From positions 1 through 36,890 of the forward strand of contig JAJEEK010000024.1 in assembly GCA_022821065.1 (NCBI GenBank): a stretch of DNA of 36,890 nucleotides. Reading direction: 5' to 3'. The position numbers were made by a program, and so were the translations under genes. Below are positions 16,296-27,060 of the stretch, piece by piece (positions within the stretch are counted from its first letter, which is position 1; every line of letters starts with the position of its first letter). The notes under the pieces were generated by a model. It was not told the origin of the DNA and searched no databases. It was given only the letters and a program-made list of their open reading frames with translations. This stretch comes from Candidatus Poribacteria bacterium. GTDB lineage: Bacteria > Poribacteria > WGA-4E > WGA-3G.

Positions 16296-17210
16296 TTGGA
16301 TACTTCAAATATGGATGCACAATTGAATCTACCTAAAGGTGTAAAAGCACGACTTGATCAAGGAAATCTGACTGGAGATATCGCCTTCTCACCCGACGGC
16401 ACGCAACTTGCAGTCGCCTGTGACATCGGCGTTTGGATTTATGATGTAGATAGCGGTTTGGGACTTAACCTTCTCGTGGAGCATAAGGAGTATGTGAGGT
16501 GTGTCGGCTTTTCACCTGATGGTACGGCAATCGCAAGTGGTGGTGTAGACAACACAGTTATTCTATGGGATGTCGTTGGCGGTATGCCGACAGCGACGCT
16601 CAAAGGACATACAGATGCTGTGAGAAGCGTCGTCTATTCACCAGACGGGACCACAGTCGCAAGTGGAAGTCCCGACGGCACAGTACGGTTATGGGACGCA
16701 AATACTGGGGAAGCAAAAAACGTTCTTGAAGGGCATACGAGTTCCGTTAGATGTCTTGCGTATTCTCCTGATGGCAGCACGCTTACTGCTGGAAGTGGAG
16801 ACGACACCGTCGTCCTCTGGGATGCTGCGACTGGAAGGCACAAAACTACACTCACAGGACATAAAGATATTGTCAATTCCATCGCGTATTCACCAGATGG
16901 GAGTACACTCGCAAGTGGAAGTATTGACGGTACAATTCGGTTGTGGAATATGTTTGAAAACAGTTTGATTACAACGCTTACAGGACATGTCGGCTACGTC
17001 TGGAGTGTCGCCTATTCACCGGATGGAAGCACGATCGCGAGCGGCGGACGAGACGAGATAGTGCGTTTGTGGGACGCAGAGACAGGTGAACCTAAAGGCG
17101 CACTCGCTGGACACACAAGGAGTGTCACGAATGTTCTATATGCGTCTGATGGGGATGTCATGGCGAGTGGGAGTGAAGACAACTCCGTCCTGCTCTGGGA
17201 TCTTACATAG
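16296..17210 (+). CDS. Seven-bladed WD40 repeat protein
   Basis: A 304-residue protein made almost entirely of WD40 repeats. Seven units are seen, each with a YSPDGxTxASG turn and an ending like TVRLWDAxTG, closing one beta-propeller. There is no signal peptide and no extra catalytic domain, so it is probably a cytoplasmic protein-binding scaffold. The unusually uniform repeats suggest recent internal duplication. I favour the TTG at 16296, because an AAGGAA ribosome site lies 11 bases before it; an ATG at 16311 is the alternative. It precedes the DUF1549/1553 gene on the same strand. Confidence 0.82.
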   Translation: MDTSNMDAQLNLPKGVKARLDQGNLTGDIAFSPDGTQLAVACDIGVWIYDVDSGLGLNLLVEHKEYVRCVGFSPDGTAIASGGVDNTVILWDVVGGMPTATLKGHTDAVRSVVYSPDGTTVASGSPDGTVRLWDANTGEAKNVLEGHTSSVRCLAYSPDGSTLTAGSGDDTVVLWDAATGRHKTTLTGHKDIVNSIAYSPDGSTLASGSIDGTIRLWNMFENSLITTLTGHVGYVWSVAYSPDGSTIASGGRDEIVRLWDAETGEPKGALAGHTRSVTNVLYASDGDVMASGSEDNSVLLWDLT

Positions 17211-17298
17211 ATTTTGGCGCAGAATTGATAATAAATAGTGTATGAGGCGTGAGAAAACTGAGTGAACATCTAATCGAAAAAACAACAGAAGATCTAAT

Positions 17299-17319
17299 AA
17301 GGAGGTCGGTGTCTCCTCC
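17299..17319 (+). promoter_or_regulatory. Hairpin over a strong ribosome site
   Basis: AAGGAGGT (17299-17306) is the best ribosome site in this gap. Its GGAGG can pair with CCTCC (17315-17319) around a 9-base loop. The nearest in-frame ATGs are 17327 and 17357, so the hairpin may control or shift initiation of the DUF1549 gene. Confidence 0.3.
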
Positions 17320-17356
17320 GTCAACTATGGTCGGGGGTACCTACGCCGAGTTTTTG

Positions 17357-19858
17357 ATGAAACCCAGGTATAACTTTTTAACAGTGCTTCTTGTTGCATT
17401 CTCTATCTGCTTCGCGTTCCACTTAACAGCGACGGGTGAGATGGCGCAGCCCGCGAGTACGATGGTTCCGACAGCAGATGAGTGGATTGCAAGCATTGCT
17501 CTAACGGAGTTAAAAGTCCATCCAGAAGCACTGGCATTAGAGCATGCACGCGACGGTAGGCGCGTACTTGTGTCGGGTAAGACGAAAGATGGTACATGGG
17601 TGGATGTAACACCGTGGGCAGTGTTGAAACCTGCGAATACCACCGTAAAGGTGCATGAAGATGGTTATATCTTCCCGGAATCTGTGGGCACAACGAACAT
17701 TGCCGTTACTGTTAAGGGTGTGAGCACTGAGTTCCCAGTTACCGTTAATAGTGTTGAAGCGCAACCCGTCAGTTTTGTGCGAGATGTCATGCCGCTCCTC
17801 AGCCACGCTGGGTGTAATAACGGCACATGCCACGGGGCAGCAAAAGGAAAAAATGGATTCAAACTTTCACTCCGCGGTTATGATCCCGATTTTGATTATG
17901 AACTTCTGATTGAGGATATATCCGGTAGACGTTTCAACCGAGCGTTCCCTGAACAGAGCCTAATGCTTCTCAAACCGACATCCGAAGTACCACACAAAGG
18001 TGGACAGGTCATTGTACCCGAATCACGCGATTACGAACTTATCCGCCAATGGATAGCAGAGGGCGCGAATTCTGATGTCGAAACGACGCAGCGGGTCGAA
18101 AGGTTAGAGGTCATACCGGGTTCCGCTGAACTCGCTATGCCAGGGATGAAGCAGCAACTGATAGTAATTGCGCACTATCCGGATGGTACCAAGCGCGATG
18201 TTACCCGTGAAGCGAAATTTACGAGCAGCGTCAATGAAGTCGCAAAAATTACTGACGACGGTGTCATAACCGCAGAACGCCGCGGCGAAACCGCTATCCT
18301 GACCCGATATGAAGGGGCATACAGTACGAACGGCATCATTGTCATGGGCGACAGGAGCGGATACAAATGGGTTGAAACGCCTGAATACAATTACATTGAT
18401 ACGCACGTACACAATAAACTCAAACGGATGAAAATCCTGCCATCTGATCTCTGCACCGATGAAGAGTTCGTACGACGTATCTATTTTGATCTCACAGGCT
18501 TACCACCGACCCCGGAGCAGGCTCGCAGCTTCCTCACCGATACCACGGATTCTAAAACCAAACGCGAAAAACTGATTGACACACTCGTCGAAACGCCTGA
18601 GTTTGTTGACCACTGGACGCATAAATGGGCAGACCTGTTACAGTCTAACCGTAAGTTCCTCGGGGAACGCGGTGTCTGGCTCTTCCGGCAGTGGATTCAT
18701 CAGGCTATTGCACAGAATCGTCCGTACGACGAATTCGTGCGGGACCTAATCACCGCAAGCGGAAGCACGTATCAGAATCCGGCTGCAAACTATTTCCGCG
18801 TTTCACGTGAGTATACGGCTGCTGTGGAGAATACAACGCAGCTCTTCTTAGGGGTTCGGTTCTCTTGCAACAAGTGCCACGATCATCCGTTTGAGAAGTG
18901 GACACAAAATCAGTATTATGAACTCGGGGCGTTTTTCGCTGATGTTGAGATAAAACCGGGGCAGCTACCCGGCGATGAAGTCGTCTACGCAAGTTACACG
19001 CCTCAGCCCGTGCAACACCCGCGAACACTAGCAGTTGTGAACCCGTCTGTCCCGTTTGGGGAAGTGACCGCACAAGTCGATAATAAGCAACAGATGCTCG
19101 CAACATGGCTTACTTCAAAGGACAACCCGATGTTCGCACGCGCAGGCGTAAACCGTATCTGGAGCTACTTCATGGGGCGCGGGATTATTGAACCCGTTGA
19201 CGACATCCGAACAAGTAATCCGCCGAGTAACCCCGAACTGCTTGAGGCGTTGACGAAAGATTTCGTGGACAGTGGGTTTGACATGAAACATATCATGAAG
19301 ACAATCACCCGCTCACGAGCTTATCAACAGAGCATCAAGACGAATAAGTGGAACAAGTCAGATACGATTAACTTCTCACACGCCGTGGCAAGACGCTTAA
19401 CGGCTGAACAGTTGTTAGATGCTATCGGTGTCGCAACAGGAAGTCGACCACGCTTCCAAGAAGTACCCAAAAACTTCCGCGCAGCCCAATTACCAGATAG
19501 TAAGGTCAAAGATGACGGATTTTTGAAACTGTTTGGCAGGCCCGAACGCGAGACCTCTTGTGAATGTGAGCGCACAACCGAGGTCAGTCTCGCACACGCA
19601 ATGAACCTTATTAATGGACCCACGGTCGCAGAGGCACTTATTGATCCAGAAGGACGTGTCGCAAAACTTATTAAAACGAATCAAGATGACCGAGTGCTCG
19701 TTGAAGAACTATATCTTGCAACACTTTCTCGGTTACCAGAGAAGAACGAATACGCGGTAGCGGTTGAATATATCGCGAACGCTAAATCGAAAGAAGAAGG
19801 CGTACAAGATTTGCTTTGGGCGTTAATCAACAGTCCCGCCTTCTTGTTCAATCGCTAA
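17357..19858 (+). CDS. DUF1549/DUF1553 exported protein with heme c-type motifs
   Basis: A large exported protein of the planctomycete cytochrome c/DUF1549/DUF1553 family. After the signal peptide (about 1-28) comes a Big-type immunoglobulin-like domain. A PSCyt1-like segment with CNNGTCHGAAKGKNGFKLS follows, then a second Big-like domain (about 245-325), DUF1549 with CNKCHDHPFEKWTQ, and DUF1553 with GRPERETSCECERTTE and AMNLINGP. The family is almost always paired with a DUF1501 protein, which follows here after 21 bases. It is thought to act in the periplasm on polysaccharide- or heme-linked chemistry, but no enzyme activity is established. The start is uncertain: I prefer ATG 17357 for its signal peptide, but ATG 17327 or GTG 17249 would lengthen it in frame. 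Confidence 0.85.
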   Translation: MKPRYNFLTVLLVAFSICFAFHLTATGEMAQPASTMVPTADEWIASIALTELKVHPEALALEHARDGRRVLVSGKTKDGTWVDVTPWAVLKPANTTVKVHEDGYIFPESVGTTNIAVTVKGVSTEFPVTVNSVEAQPVSFVRDVMPLLSHAGCNNGTCHGAAKGKNGFKLSLRGYDPDFDYELLIEDISGRRFNRAFPEQSLMLLKPTSEVPHKGGQVIVPESRDYELIRQWIAEGANSDVETTQRVERLEVIPGSAELAMPGMKQQLIVIAHYPDGTKRDVTREAKFTSSVNEVAKITDDGVITAERRGETAILTRYEGAYSTNGIIVMGDRSGYKWVETPEYNYIDTHVHNKLKRMKILPSDLCTDEEFVRRIYFDLTGLPPTPEQARSFLTDTTDSKTKREKLIDTLVETPEFVDHWTHKWADLLQSNRKFLGERGVWLFRQWIHQAIAQNRPYDEFVRDLITASGSTYQNPAANYFRVSREYTAAVENTTQLFLGVRFSCNKCHDHPFEKWTQNQYYELGAFFADVEIKPGQLPGDEVVYASYTPQPVQHPRTLAVVNPSVPFGEVTAQVDNKQQMLATWLTSKDNPMFARAGVNRIWSYFMGRGIIEPVDDIRTSNPPSNPELLEALTKDFVDSGFDMKHIMKTITRSRAYQQSIKTNKWNKSDTINFSHAVARRLTAEQLLDAIGVATGSRPRFQEVPKNFRAAQLPDSKVKDDGFLKLFGRPERETSCECERTTEVSLAHAMNLINGPTVAEALIDPEGRVAKLIKTNQDDRVLVEELYLATLSRLPEKNEYAVAVEYIANAKSKEEGVQDLLWALINSPAFLFNR

Positions 19859-19879
19859 CCATAACGGAGGACACAATAG

Positions 19880-21325
19880 ATGTTATCGTTACCACAATTA
19901 CCCGGACGCTTATGTGACGGGTTCTCACGTCGTGAATTTCTACGTGTCGGTGGTGCGGCGATGCTCGGCATTAGTCTGCCACAAGTATTGTCACTCCAAG
20001 CGAACGCGAATACGGCAGTTGACCCCGCTAAACCGCTAAACGGATGGGGGAAAGCCAACTCGGTCATTCTCCTCTTCCTACAAGGCGGTCCAAGCCATCT
20101 CGATATCTGGGATCCGAAACCGGAAGCACCGTCAAACATTCGCGGCGAATTCAAGCCGATTCCAACCAATGTGAAAGGAATCCAACTCTCTGAAACTATG
20201 CCGCGTTTGGCGCAGCAGATGGACAAAGCCTGTTTGATCCGTTCCGTAAGTTATACACCGGCTGGACTCTTCAACCATACCGCTGCAATGTATCAGATGG
20301 TTACCGGTGAAACACCGGATAAGGTCGCACCGTCAGGGCAGCTGGATCCGCCTTCACCTGCTGACCACCCCAACGCCGCAGCACATATCGCCAACTACAG
20401 ACCACCGGATGAACCGATGCTCGCCGCTGTCCAACTGCCGCGGCCCATGCAAGAGAGTAACATCATCGGTAAAGGCGGGAACGCCGGTTTCCTCGGTAGA
20501 GCGTACGATCCGTACTTCCTCTTCCAAGATCCGAATCAGGAAATTAATCTTGACGATTTGAGTTTACGTCCAGAGGTGCCACCTGTGCGTCTGAAACGCC
20601 GGAAAGATCTCCTTGAAACGATTAATGCCGGTATGCCCGAAATTGACAAGGTAGCGGACTCCTATGCCTTGAACGAATATTATGAGAAGGCGTACAACCT
20701 TATCTTGTCGCAACGTGCACGCAATGCTTTCGATTTGTCTCAAGAACCAGATGAGATGCGAGATAAGTACGGTAGACATACCTTCGGACAGAGTGCACTC
20801 CTTGCCCGACGGTTAGTCGAAGCAGGCACCCGTTTCGTTCAGGTAAACTGGCCCTCTGTCGCAAACGGTAATCCGAACACGACCGCATGGGATACACACG
20901 CAACCAACTTCGGTCCCCTGAAAAACCTTCACTGTCCGAAGTTAGACAGCGCGGTCTCCTCACTGCTTGAAGATTTGGATCAACGCGGACTTTTAGAAGA
21001 AACGCTCGTCTTGGCTATCGGTGAATTCGGACGCTCCCCGAGGATGGGGATTAGCACATCCGGGAACAGCAACGCACCTGATGGACGCGATCACTGGCCC
21101 TATTGCTATACAGGATTGATCGCAGGTGCAGGTGTCCGAGGTGGACAAGTTTACGGAAAATCCGATGCAACAGGTTCAACACCACTTGAAAACCCGGTGC
21201 ATCCGCGCGACATCCTCGCCACGGTCTACCATACGCTTGGTATTGACCCGCACACCATCGTTTACAATCATTTAGATCAACCCCGTGAATTGGTGAAAGG
21301 CGAACCGATTGTAGGAATCTTTTAA
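19880..21325 (+). CDS. DUF1501 Tat-exported protein
   Basis: A 481-residue DUF1501 protein, related to the alkaline phosphatase/sulfatase superfamily. The N-terminus carries a twin-arginine signal, SRREFLRVGGAAMLG. Family motifs include LFLQGGPSHLDIWDPKP near the N-terminus, IGEFGRSPRMG, and DGRDHWPYCYTGLIAGAG near the C-terminus. Export folded by Tat fits a metalloprotein. It follows the DUF1549/1553 gene by 21 bases with a CGGAGGA ribosome site, the standard two-gene unit of planctomycete-like bacteria. The exact substrate of these pairs is not established. Confidence 0.88.
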   Translation: MLSLPQLPGRLCDGFSRREFLRVGGAAMLGISLPQVLSLQANANTAVDPAKPLNGWGKANSVILLFLQGGPSHLDIWDPKPEAPSNIRGEFKPIPTNVKGIQLSETMPRLAQQMDKACLIRSVSYTPAGLFNHTAAMYQMVTGETPDKVAPSGQLDPPSPADHPNAAAHIANYRPPDEPMLAAVQLPRPMQESNIIGKGGNAGFLGRAYDPYFLFQDPNQEINLDDLSLRPEVPPVRLKRRKDLLETINAGMPEIDKVADSYALNEYYEKAYNLILSQRARNAFDLSQEPDEMRDKYGRHTFGQSALLARRLVEAGTRFVQVNWPSVANGNPNTTAWDTHATNFGPLKNLHCPKLDSAVSSLLEDLDQRGLLEETLVLAIGEFGRSPRMGISTSGNSNAPDGRDHWPYCYTGLIAGAGVRGGQVYGKSDATGSTPLENPVHPRDILATVYHTLGIDPHTIVYNHLDQPRELVKGEPIVGIF

Positions 21326-21427
21326 CTATGGGCCATAGCACTGATCTTTCCGTGTTGACCATCCATTCGTGCCTTTGTCCATTGTGTCAGAGGCGAGTTA
21401 ATGGTCAAGAGACCGGTGCTTTCTGCG

Positions 21428-21479
21428 AACCCGTACGGGTTTAGTTCTTTCTGTAGGGACGGATTTCCACATCCGTCCC
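21428..21479. repeat. Palindrome and GGGACGGAT hairpin, dispersed-repeat-like
   Basis: A perfect 14-base palindrome (AACCCGTACGGGTT, 21428-21441) is followed by a 9-bp hairpin (GGGACGGAT, loop TTCCAC, ATCCGTCCC, 21456-21479) and then T-rich sequence. It sits between DUF1501 and the selenoprotein gene. It looks like a REP/MITE-type dispersed element and may also end transcription. Confidence 0.5.
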
Positions 21480-21550
21480 TATCTAATAGATTTTTTAGAT
21501 TTTTTTGCAAGTACTGATGGCTCAAGAGATTCCAAAGTTCTGAGGAAGAT

Positions 21551-23179
21551 ATGAAACCAACCTGCAACAAAATCGCGCTTAATATTGATGGTGATACCAA
21601 AGTTTCCATCAAAGGCTTCATCGCTCCGATTGAATATACCTTAGCTAATTACCACGTGGCGTATGAGTGGAACGAGTTAGCGAATCTCCGAGTCGCTGCA
21701 CCAGAAAAAGAGTATTCCGCATCCATTTTTCGCGCGTTTCTGCCAGACGAAGCGGTGTCTGTTGGCACTCTTTGGCAGATTGAACAAACAGGTGCTCTTG
21801 AACTGCTGCGGCAACTTCACCCGAACCCACATTTGGATATGCGTGGTTACGGGGATCCCGGGTTGTGGGCTTGCCTGCGTGCTTACACTGATGAATTCGC
21901 AGATATTGTATTTCGTATTCATGCAGAATTCAAGTTAGGTGATGGGTGGTTCACGCCTTCACAGTTTACGGGACATCTCATTATCAACCGTCTGGAGGAG
22001 ACAGTCTCGTTCTTTCAGATGCGCCTACCGGACGGTCCTGTGAACTTTGAGGTTGGCTGGCAGGACGAAAAGAGTTGGGATGACTTCAACGAGATTATGG
22101 ATACCGGTTTCTGTGCACAAATGGAACTCCGTATTGGTGCCGAAGCCGTTTTGCAAGACATCACAACCCATTTGGAAAGTGCAATGAGCGGCTCTACCTC
22201 CATCACGCAGGAGAAAGTCGAGCGTGCGCTAAACTGTCAGTTTTACAAATCGGAACAAATCGATTGGGTGCCGATGGAGGCGGCGTTGGAATTAGCACAA
22301 GTACAGCAGAAACCGATTCACGCCATTTCCATAGATGGACCTTTGGTAGACGAAACTTGCTGAGGGAGTGGTAAAGCCCTGAGGTCAGGTGCTCTCTCCG
22401 ACGAACAAACTATAAAATTCTTGAATGAACACTTTATCAACACATGGGTGTCCAATGTTGCCTTCGGGCGCACGCCAAACCAGCGTGCCTACCTTGCCCA
22501 GAGAATTCAGCACGGCTTCAAGGGGGTTGACACAATACATCCGTTGGCACAAGCTGTCATAGACGGATGGCATCTACACGCACCGGTAGATTGTTTGGTT
22601 ATCTCGCCTGAACTTGAACTGATGGGTAGGCAAGATGCTAATCAGCTCTTCGGAGATTGCATGGATAAGGGGCTGTCTCAAGCGAAGGGGTACCGCCTCT
22701 TTTTATCGGAAGCCTTATCAGGAAAACGCCCTGGTTTGGGTAGAATTGTCCTCACCGCTGTGTGTCCTTCAGTGGAGGTAATGGACACTTTTCATACCCC
22801 TATGGTACCGCATCAGGACTACACTATCGTAGAGATTGATGCCACGGCGTTTGAAGACGGTGGGACGCTTACGCTGGATATTGGCGTTGGGAGAGGAAAA
22901 GCGGAAGGGACTTTCTATTTATTTGATGGCGACAAAAACCTCCCGACAGAAAAAGCTCCTAAAGGTGTATCTACTTCTGTCTGGGAGCGTCAACAAGGCG
23001 ATGCTTATGTGGAAGCTCTCGGTGCCCTCGCCACAAAATGGCATATTGGTCCCGAAAAAACGGGAAAAATTACATGCCTTTTTGATCAAGGCAAGTTGTT
23101 TCGCTTGTGTATTACTGGGAGTCCATACAGTGTGAAAGGGAGCCGCAATGCTTTCAGCCTCAAAATTTCTGTTTCTTAA
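21551..23179 (+). CDS. Predicted selenoprotein, SELENON-like thioredoxin-fold protein (Cys-Sec motif)
   Basis: A 542-residue protein if the TGA at 22361-22363 is selenocysteine (residue 271). The upstream frame ends KPIHAISIDGPLVDETC and the downstream frame begins GSGKALRSGALSDEQTIKFL then NEHFINTWV, in the same frame and without any other stop. Together this makes C-Sec-GSGK in a thioredoxin-like setting. It matches the SCUGSGRTLR redox site and following NExFxxTW segment of animal SELENON. The first 240 residues and the last 230 (including LVISPELELMG and a beta-rich C-terminus) match no family I know. No signal peptide is visible. A GAGGAAG ribosome site precedes the ATG. A SECIS-like stem-loop follows the TGA. 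It is probably an oxidoreductase; the partner is unknown. Conventional annotation would give two unrelated hypotheticals. Confidence 0.85.
22361..22393 (+). promoter_or_regulatory. UGA(Sec) codon and candidate bacterial SECIS element 2
   Basis: The TGA (22361-22363) is followed 18 bases later by the loop AGGT (22382-22385). The loop closes a stem, CCTG/CAGG, that extends through one bulged T (22390) to AGC/GCT (22375-22377 with 22391-22393). An AGGU-type apical loop and a bulged U are both features of the E. coli fdhF SECIS, although the bulge is on the opposite side here. Confidence 0.7.
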
Positions 23180-23301
23180 ATTTCCCTTGCTGTTCGGTAA
23201 GCGGGTTTGAATATCGACGTGCTTTTACGTATATCCAGTCCAGTTTGTTGCCTATGGACTTATGTGTTCTTTATAACTTTTCAAACATGAGGTGATTGAC
23301 A

Positions 23302-25797
23302 ATGCCTAATGTGTTATTTCAGCAGAGGAGATGGGTTAATTCGTCGTTTTCTGCTTCCTTAACAAAACAGTCTGTTCTCTTCATGGCGATCTTTTTCCTA
23401 ACAATTGGCTTCGCACACGCGCAGGTTGTCCCCGCGTTATCGAGCATCTCCGCACAAGGGGCGCAACAGGGGCAAAACGTAGATGTGATCCTTACGGGTA
23501 AGAATCTTGACACAGCAACAGCCTTGTGGTTCAGCGGAACCGGCATCACCGCGGAAATCAAGCAGGAAACCGAGCAAGCAGCAGTCCTCTTTAATGGCAC
23601 TGGTATTTCTGGACGGGTCCCGACCGATGTGCAGTTAGTCACCTCCTTGACGATTGCTCCTAATGCGCCGTTAGGCATACAACAGGTCCGAATCGTCACG
23701 CCTTATGGTGTTTCCAACGCGCAAAACTTCGTCATCGGTAATCTACCGGAAGTCAATGAAAACGAGACGACTGAAAAGGCTGAAAAGTCAAATTGGTTGG
23801 AGCTGCCTGTCACTGTTAACGGCGTGATTGCATCTATTGATGATGCGGATAGTTTCAGTTTTGATCTGAAGAAGAATGCACGGCTTATCTGTGAAGTGAC
23901 GGCACAACGTATTGGGTCTCCGTTGGATTCATATCTCGTGCTTCGTGACCCTAACGGTGCTGAAGTGGCGAACAGCGGACAGGGCAGCGGATTGGATTCC
24001 GTCCTCGATTACACCGCACTTGCAGCAGGGAAATACACGCTCCATATTCGGGATATCCGCTACAAAGGTGGCGGCGGGTTTCGTTACCGCCTAAATATCG
24101 GTGAGTTACCGTATCTTGAGACAATTTTTCCGCTCGGCGGACAACGTGGAACTGATAATACGATTGCCGTTAACGGTGCGAACCTTGATACTGTGAATGC
24201 GATACAGGTTTCTATAGATGCTGAAACACCAAAAGGTCAGCAATCACTAAGGGTTAAGACACCTTCTGGATTGACGAGTAATCCGCACCCATTTTCTATC
24301 GGAAGTTTAGCAGAGATGACGGAAAGTGAACCTAACGATTCAACTGATAAAGCGAACACGGTAAACACACCGATAACAATCAACGGGAAAATTGATAAAC
24401 CAAGTGATGTTGACTGGTTTTCGTTTGAGATAAAAACACCACAACTTCTCGTTTTTGATGTGGAGGCACTTAGACTCTCATCGCAGCTGGACGCGCTTCT
24501 CACGCTTTACGGAGCAGAGAACGACAAGGTCTTGGCTGTCAATGACGACGCTCGCCGCAGTGATGCACGTATTGAACAGAATTTCACGCAAGCAGGGAAA
24601 TATTCTATCGCTATCCGAGACCTAAACAATCAAGGTGGAAATGCTTATTCATATCGCTTGAATATCCGTCCCTTGGAACCGGATTTTGCTCTCAGTGCAG
24701 TCGTACTTGACAGCCAGAATCGTCCGTCTGGTTTAGATAGTCCGCGCGTCAGTCGTGGTGGCACCTTCACAATGCAGGTTAACGTTAGCCGTCTCGATAG
24801 ACTCAGCGGGCCTATCCGCTTACACTGTCCTACACTGCCGAGAACATTTGACGTGAGTCCGGCTGTTATTGAAGTCGGCAAAAACCAGGCGGTCATCACA
24901 GTAACAGCACCCTGGGATGCACCAATCGGTCTGATGCCTTTCTCCGTGGCAGGTGTCAGTGCTGTCGGTAGTCGTCAGGTAGAGCGGATCGCTACACCTT
25001 CTCCGATACTTCTGACCGTGATGGAGGCACCCGAATTCACGCTGGCACTTGCTGAAATTAGCGCGAGTGTTGCACATAATAAAACAGTCAACCTCCATCT
25101 GACAGCGAATAGGCGCGACGACTTCACAGGTCCGATCACACTTTCGGTTGTCGGCTTGCCACCCCGTGTAACCGCAGCACCTGTCACTATCGCTCCAGAC
25201 AAAAATGAGGCGGTCCTCTCAATACGAGCCGGAAGCTTTGAACGGAGAGAGCAGTTCTCCGTTGTACCACCACCCGGTATCAACTATATCTCTGTCGTCG
25301 GTACAGCGAGCGTTGAAGGAGAGACGGTGAGTCAATCGACACCTGCTATTCCGTTGACGATCCTTGAGGCTCCATTCATTGTAACAGTAGAACCTTTACG
25401 TTTTAGCATCGTCTTCCCTGCAACAGTTGCTGCAAACGGCGACGCAAATCCAACAGCACAAGGAGACACTGTGGCGATTGCAGCGAATCCAACTGCGGAT
25501 ACTGAAACAACAGAAAGTGAAGCTCCTATGACAAAAGAGGCGATGCTCACGCTAACAGTCGTCCGCCAAGGCGGTTTTACAGATGTGGTTACGCTGACAC
25601 CAATCAATTTGCCAGAAGGTTTCACCACCGAAGCCGTTACGATTCCGGTAAATGAAACCGAAGTTCAAGTCCCGCTGAAGGCCATCGGTTCCTTGGAAGA
25701 TAAGACCTATCAGTTCAGATTCCGAGGATCTGCCACAATCAACGGCAAAGCATTTATACAGGACAGTCCGATTCTAAATGCAAAGATTATCCATTGA
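23302..25797 (+). CDS. Exported IPT/PPC-domain protein
   Basis: A large secreted protein of 831 residues. The signal peptide ends near FAHAQ (about 41). An IPT/TIG-like domain follows (SSISAQGAQQGQNVDVILTG). Two pre-peptidase C-terminal (PPC)-like beta domains come next, each with a D-x-D-x-F-S-F opening (DDADSFSFDLKK and PSDVDWFSFEIK) and an AAGKYTLHIRD or QAGKYSIAIRD ending. A second TIG-like half lies between them, and several further beta-sandwich repeats make up the C-terminal half. There are no catalytic motifs, so it is likely an adhesive or scaffold protein at the cell surface. GAGGTG 7 bases before ATG 23302 decides the start over TTG 23296. The last part has a Thr/Ala-rich linker. 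It ends in a double stop (TGATAG). Confidence 0.78.
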   Translation: MPNVLFQQRRWVNSSFSASLTKQSVLFMAIFFLTIGFAHAQVVPALSSISAQGAQQGQNVDVILTGKNLDTATALWFSGTGITAEIKQETEQAAVLFNGTGISGRVPTDVQLVTSLTIAPNAPLGIQQVRIVTPYGVSNAQNFVIGNLPEVNENETTEKAEKSNWLELPVTVNGVIASIDDADSFSFDLKKNARLICEVTAQRIGSPLDSYLVLRDPNGAEVANSGQGSGLDSVLDYTALAAGKYTLHIRDIRYKGGGGFRYRLNIGELPYLETIFPLGGQRGTDNTIAVNGANLDTVNAIQVSIDAETPKGQQSLRVKTPSGLTSNPHPFSIGSLAEMTESEPNDSTDKANTVNTPITINGKIDKPSDVDWFSFEIKTPQLLVFDVEALRLSSQLDALLTLYGAENDKVLAVNDDARRSDARIEQNFTQAGKYSIAIRDLNNQGGNAYSYRLNIRPLEPDFALSAVVLDSQNRPSGLDSPRVSRGGTFTMQVNVSRLDRLSGPIRLHCPTLPRTFDVSPAVIEVGKNQAVITVTAPWDAPIGLMPFSVAGVSAVGSRQVERIATPSPILLTVMEAPEFTLALAEISASVAHNKTVNLHLTANRRDDFTGPITLSVVGLPPRVTAAPVTIAPDKNEAVLSIRAGSFERREQFSVVPPPGINYISVVGTASVEGETVSQSTPAIPLTILEAPFIVTVEPLRFSIVFPATVAANGDANPTAQGDTVAIAANPTADTETTESEAPMTKEAMLTLTVVRQGGFTDVVTLTPINLPEGFTTEAVTIPVNETEVQVPLKAIGSLEDKTYQFRFRGSATINGKAFIQDSPILNAKIIH

Positions 25798-25801
25798 TAG
25801 T

Positions 25802-27059
<1,258 letters not shown>

Positions 27060-27060
27060 G

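Noticed and set aside
22361..22421. Two separate genes with a TTG start at 22421
   Set aside because: The frames are identical across the TGA, the sequence between is motif-like (GSGKALRSGALSDEQ), there is no ribosome site before the TTG, and the joined sequence matches the SELENON site.
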